Positions 25,128-27,940 of a stretch of 27,940 nt of DNA are shown here, in pieces. The notes beneath the pieces are model-generated. The model saw nothing but the letters and a program-made list of their open reading frames with translations. It was not told the DNA's origin and did no database searches. Source of the DNA: Proteobacteria bacterium UBA2383. GTDB taxonomy: Bacteria; Pseudomonadota; Gammaproteobacteria; Competibacterales; Competibacteraceae. The stretch spans positions 14,839-42,778 of the forward strand of contig DDST01000168.1 in the NCBI GenBank assembly GCA_002343485.1. The letters run 5' to 3'. The translations under genes and the position numbers were made by a program. How positions within the stretch are numbered: the stretch's first letter is position 1; every line of letters begins with the position of its first letter.

Positions 25128-25207
25128 ATAATACGTATTTTATATGTATTATAGGATATAAATTCATGATTATTCCTATTATCATGAATCATGCTTGCTA
25201 GAAGCAT
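25128..25207. promoter_or_regulatory. Cluster of three inverted repeats in the kfrA-like/TIR divergent region
   Basis: ATAATAC (25128-25134) with GTATTAT (25146-25152); ATTCATGAT (25162-25170) with ATCATGAAT (25181-25189), perfect 9-bp arms; and ATGCTT (25191-25196) with AAGCAT (25202-25207). All are in the 283-bp AT-rich gap between the two divergent genes, closer to the KfrA-like gene. Plasmid KfrA binds such repeats to repress itself, so autoregulation is likely. Control of the TIR operon is possible. No other feature was seen in the rest of the gap. Confidence 0.5.
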
Positions 25208-25346
25208 AATCTCGATATGGCCCATAACTCAACACTTCACGCCGGTCACAATCGACAGCGCGGTTTACTCCCATCACATAGCAATGACATGACTTCTAAA
25301 CTTTACTTAACTTAAAAGTATCACTAAATGAGGTTTGGAGGCACTC

Positions 25347-26087
25347 ATGCCCGATCGGTTAAAAGTGTTCATCAGCTACAGCCACCAGGATGCCGAGTAT
25401 CTCAACGGGGATTCCTTGCTTGGCTTTTTGAAGGGATTGGAAAAGGACAACGTGACATTTTGGACTGACCGCCACCTCCGAACCGGCGAATTCTGGGACG
25501 AAGTGATCAAAACCAACCTGCAGGATGCGCACATCTCTTTAGTTTTGGTCAGCCAAGCCTTTCTGGATTCACCCTACTGCCAGAACGTCGAAATCGAACG
25601 CTGTCTTGCCCAACAAACGCACCTGTTTCCAGTCATCCTGTCCCCCTGCGACTGGCAACGGCATGACTGGCTGAGCCGCCGCCAATTTTTGCCCGGCGGT
25701 GATCAGACCGTCGAGGAGCACTACACCGAATCTGGCCGTCGCAAGCGGTTGTTTTTGGAAATTCGCGAACAATTGCGGGAGCGAATCGAGTTGATACGAA
25801 AGCAGCAACCACTGTCACCTCCTCCGATATCTCCAGATTCTCTCCCCAAGCCTCCTTTTTCCGGCATGTCCAAGATCGCTGTGTGCGACAGCCTTGGCGA
25901 TAGTTGGCGCAAGTTGGCTGACTCTTTTGAAATCGCGCCTGCCGATCAAGCGCGTTTCAACCGAGGCGACGAAGCGCGCGGCATTTGGGAATGGCTGGAA
26001 AACCGTCGACGGTTGGGCGAACTACCGCAAGGGCTGATCGCCAGCGGTCGGGAAGACCTGGTGGGGCTGCTGAAGATCAAAGCGTAA
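25347..26087 (+). CDS. TIR effector with C-terminal effector-associated domain (EAD)
   Basis: 246 residues from ATG 25347, chosen because GGAGG sits five bases upstream; a TTG at 25335 is in frame but overlaps that site. Residues 1-150 are a TIR domain: LKVFISYSHQDAEYL as strand A and box 1, TFWTDRHLRTGEFW, ISLVLVSQAFLDSPYC, and Glu82 (or Glu84) in CQNVEIER at the position of the catalytic NADase glutamate. A Pro/Ser-rich linker (155-171) leads to a small alpha-helical domain (174-244) of death-like EAD type, with LGDSWRKLADSFEI, GDE, WEWLE and RLGEL. The same domain starts the next protein. Bacterial TIRs of this kind usually hydrolyse NAD+ or make signalling nucleotides; here the activity is inferred. 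First gene of a two-gene unit. Confidence 0.88.
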   Translation: MPDRLKVFISYSHQDAEYLNGDSLLGFLKGLEKDNVTFWTDRHLRTGEFWDEVIKTNLQDAHISLVLVSQAFLDSPYCQNVEIERCLAQQTHLFPVILSPCDWQRHDWLSRRQFLPGGDQTVEEHYTESGRRKRLFLEIREQLRERIELIRKQQPLSPPPISPDSLPKPPFSGMSKIAVCDSLGDSWRKLADSFEIAPADQARFNRGDEARGIWEWLENRRRLGELPQGLIASGREDLVGLLKIKA

Positions 26088-26106
26088 CCAGGAAGGAGGC
26101 CAAGGG

Positions 26107-27940
26107 ATGTTCCCCTATGACGGGAAAACTAAACTGACGTTTTGCAAGCAATTGGGCCAGGAATGGCGAGATTTGGCCGATTATTTCGATATCCCCATCA
26201 GTGACCGCGCCGCGTTTCGGTTGGGGGACGAACCGCGCGAGGTTTGGGAATGGCTGGAGCGGCGAACCCGTCTGGGCGAACTGACCGGAGCGCTCCGCGA
26301 TCCCTTGGTTAATCGCAAGGAATTGATCGATCAAGTCTTGGAACCGCCGCCGGTTTCCGTCCCTGAGAAGCTATTAGTTTGGCCGGGTTCACCGTTTCCG
26401 GGCTTGCGGCGCTTCAATCCCGAGGATGCGCCGATCTTCTTCGGCCGCCATCGAGAAATCAACGAGTTGCTCCACAAGCTCACCGATCCAAAAAATCGCT
26501 TCATCGCGGTATTGGGCGCTTCGGGTTCGGGCAAGTCATCGCTGGTGGCGGCGGGCCTGATTCCCCGGTTGCAGACCGATGCCATTGCGGGCAGCAAGGA
26601 TTGGCGATTGCTGGAATTTACGCCGGGCGGCGCCGAAGGCGATCCCTATCCTATTCTGACCGCCCGCCTGGAACCCTGGCTTAAAGGTTGCCGCTCGTCC
26701 GAGATCATCAAGCGCCTGCGCGCTGAGCAAGGCTACGGCCTCATCGAACTGGCGGAGCAGGTTCTCGCTGACCGTCCCGCCCACGCGGAATTGCTGCTGT
26801 TCGTCGATCAGTTCGAGGAACTGTTCACGCTCACGCAGGATGCGCTGCGCCAGCCATTCATCCGCTTGCTGACCACGACCGCACGGTCGTCGCGGGTGCG
26901 GGTTGTGGCGACCCTGCGGGCCGATTTCTTTCACCGTTGCCTAGACTGTCCCGGACTCGACCGGCTGCTGCGCGAGGGTTCCTATCCACTGGGACCACCG
27001 GGACCCGGCGCGCTCTACGAGATGATGACCGGGCCAGCAGCCAAGGCGGGGTTGGATTTTGACGAGGGACTGGTGGAACGCCTTCTGGAGGACACCGGGA
27101 CGGGCGCCGGCGCCTTGGCGTTGCTGGCCTTTGCTCTGCACGAACTGTATGAGTCCCGCACTGAAAACGGCCGGCTGACCCACGGAGCTTACGAGTGCTT
27201 CGGGGGCGTCCAGCACGCCATCAGCCAACGGGCCGAAAAGACTTTTCAAGATCTCGGTGGCGCCGCGCAAGCGGAGCTGGAACACGTATTTAGAGAGTTG
27301 GTGCGAGTGGACGAGCGCGGCGTGGCGACCCGGCAACGGGCGCCCTTGTCGGTGCTGGGCGGCTCGTCCGCCGCGCCCGCCTTGGTGGATCGCTTCGTGG
27401 ATGCCCGGCTGCTGGTGCGCGAACCGGGCGAGGACGGCCTGCCAGTGCTCGAGGTGGCGCATGAAGCCCTGTTTCGCAACTGGCCTCGGCTTAAAAAGTG
27501 GATTTACGACACGGCCGACGATCATCGGCTACGGCGGCAAATTACGCAATTTGCCGCTTACTGGCACGACCACGACCGCCAGGCCGAACACCGCTGGCCC
27601 GACGAACGGGTAGCGGAAGTGGTCGCCATGCGGGAACACCTCAAGCTGAAGGAAAAGGACTTCACCGCACAGGAACGAGACTTTCTCGGCCCCCTTGACC
27701 AAGACCGGATGCGGGCCGCGCTGAACGAGCCGGCCACCTCGCACGAGCAACGCGCCATCATCGGCGTGCGTTTAGCATTACTGGGCGATCCCCGTCCCGG
27801 CGTGGGACTGCGTGCCGACGGGTTGCCAGATATCGAGTGGTGCAAGGTGCCCGGCGGCGAGGTGACGCTGGAAGAGGGTGCTGGCGCCTTCATGGTCGAA
27901 CCCTTCCAGATCGCCCAGTATCCGGTGACCTACCGCCAAT
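26107..27940 (+). CDS. EAD-STAND NTPase-FGE-like protein (3' end beyond window)
   Basis: At least 611 residues, starting ATG 26107 after AGGAAGGAGG, 19 bp behind the TIR gene. Residues 6-78 are an EAD matching the TIR protein's C-terminus (LGQEWRDLADYFDI, GDE, WEWLE, RLGEL). From about 100 comes an nSTAND1-type NTPase: PFFGRxxE-like entry (PIFFGRHREI), P-loop GASGSGKSS (137-145), Walker B LLLFVDQFEELF (229-240), VVATLRADFF, then a winged-helix region with LEVAHEALFRNWPRL. A helical arm follows. At about 580 a formylglycine-generating-enzyme-like (SUMF1/FGE-sulfatase) domain begins (EWCKVPGGEVTL, FQIAQYPVTYRQ) and runs off the window. In STAND proteins the C-terminal part is the sensor and the N-terminus recruits the effector; the homotypic EADs predict recruitment of the TIR protein. 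Confidence 0.9.
   Translation, partial: MFPYDGKTKLTFCKQLGQEWRDLADYFDIPISDRAAFRLGDEPREVWEWLERRTRLGELTGALRDPLVNRKELIDQVLEPPPVSVPEKLLVWPGSPFPGLRRFNPEDAPIFFGRHREINELLHKLTDPKNRFIAVLGASGSGKSSLVAAGLIPRLQTDAIAGSKDWRLLEFTPGGAEGDPYPILTARLEPWLKGCRSSEIIKRLRAEQGYGLIELAEQVLADRPAHAELLLFVDQFEELFTLTQDALRQPFIRLLTTTARSSRVRVVATLRADFFHRCLDCPGLDRLLREGSYPLGPPGPGALYEMMTGPAAKAGLDFDEGLVERLLEDTGTGAGALALLAFALHELYESRTENGRLTHGAYECFGGVQHAISQRAEKTFQDLGGAAQAELEHVFRELVRVDERGVATRQRAPLSVLGGSSAAPALVDRFVDARLLVREPGEDGLPVLEVAHEALFRNWPRLKKWIYDTADDHRLRRQITQFAAYWHDHDRQAEHRWPDERVAEVVAMREHLKLKEKDFTAQERDFLGPLDQDRMRAALNEPATSHEQRAIIGVRLALLGDPRPGVGLRADGLPDIEWCKVPGGEVTLEEGAGAFMVEPFQIAQYPVTYRQ

Noticed and set aside
26941..27525. 194-codon minus-strand frame
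   Set aside because: Antisense to the STAND gene; no domain recognised, and the plus-strand frame has clear NTPase and winged-helix motifs.
1..27940. CRISPR arrays, tRNA/rRNA genes, insertion sequences
   Set aside because: No regularly spaced repeats, no cloverleaf-like sequence and no transposase or integrase-like protein were seen on either strand.

Overview
The window reads as chromosome of a denitrifying proteobacterium, most likely gammaproteobacterial. The evidence is a complete cytochrome c nitric oxide reductase cluster (norC, norB, norQ, norD), the O2-independent ubiquinone genes ubiT/ubiU/ubiV, an NnrS protein, and a Dnr-type Crp/Fnr regulator. The combination of denitrification with large CHAT and STAND conflict genes resembles what I would expect from Competibacter-like lineages, but I cannot fix the genus. 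No tRNA, rRNA, CRISPR array or transposase was seen, and no stretch longer than 300 bases lacks a gene.

Layout. (1) 1-2562, minus strand: a CHAT caspase-like protease fused to an NB-ARC/STAND ATPase, running off the left edge, preceded by a small helical partner protein. (2) 2714-10494, minus strand: one long catabolic/uptake operon transcribed iorA-iorB-livK-livH-livM-livG-livF-CBS/ACT. It couples branched-chain or aromatic amino-acid uptake to 2-oxoacid:ferredoxin oxidoreductase chemistry. (3) 10657-12613, minus strand: a translationally coupled trio of hemerythrin, DUF2249 protein and 12-TM membrane protein, divergent from the nor genes. (4) 12780-19438, plus strand: norC-norB-norQ, a small membrane protein, a polyferredoxin, norD, a 68-residue protein and ubiT. 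A perfect Fnr/Dnr-type palindrome sits between blocks 3 and 4. (5) 19464-22617, minus strand: nnrS-ubiU-ubiV, with nnrS clearly AT-rich. (6) 22820-23997, plus strand: a Cys-containing unknown protein coupled to the Dnr-like regulator. (7) 24041-25063, minus strand: a KfrA-like coiled-coil DNA-binding protein, divergent across a palindrome-rich intergenic region from (8) 25347-27940, plus strand: a TIR protein with a C-terminal effector-associated domain, followed by a STAND NTPase with the same domain at its N-terminus and a formylglycine-generating-enzyme-like domain beginning at the right edge.

How it works together. The central part is an anaerobic respiration island. Nitric oxide reductase, its maturation factors, NO-responsive regulation, hemerythrin/DUF2249 accessory proteins and an oxygen-independent route to ubiquinone are all consistent with growth by denitrification. 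This metabolic block is flanked on both sides by STAND-type conflict systems built on different effectors: CHAT protease on the left, TIR on the right.

The strongest candidate for an underdescribed system is the right-hand TIR-EAD / EAD-STAND-FGE pair. The two neighbouring proteins carry clearly homologous small domains, which implies homotypic recruitment of a TIR effector to a STAND sensor. A KfrA-like protein is encoded divergently beside them and may or may not belong to the same unit.
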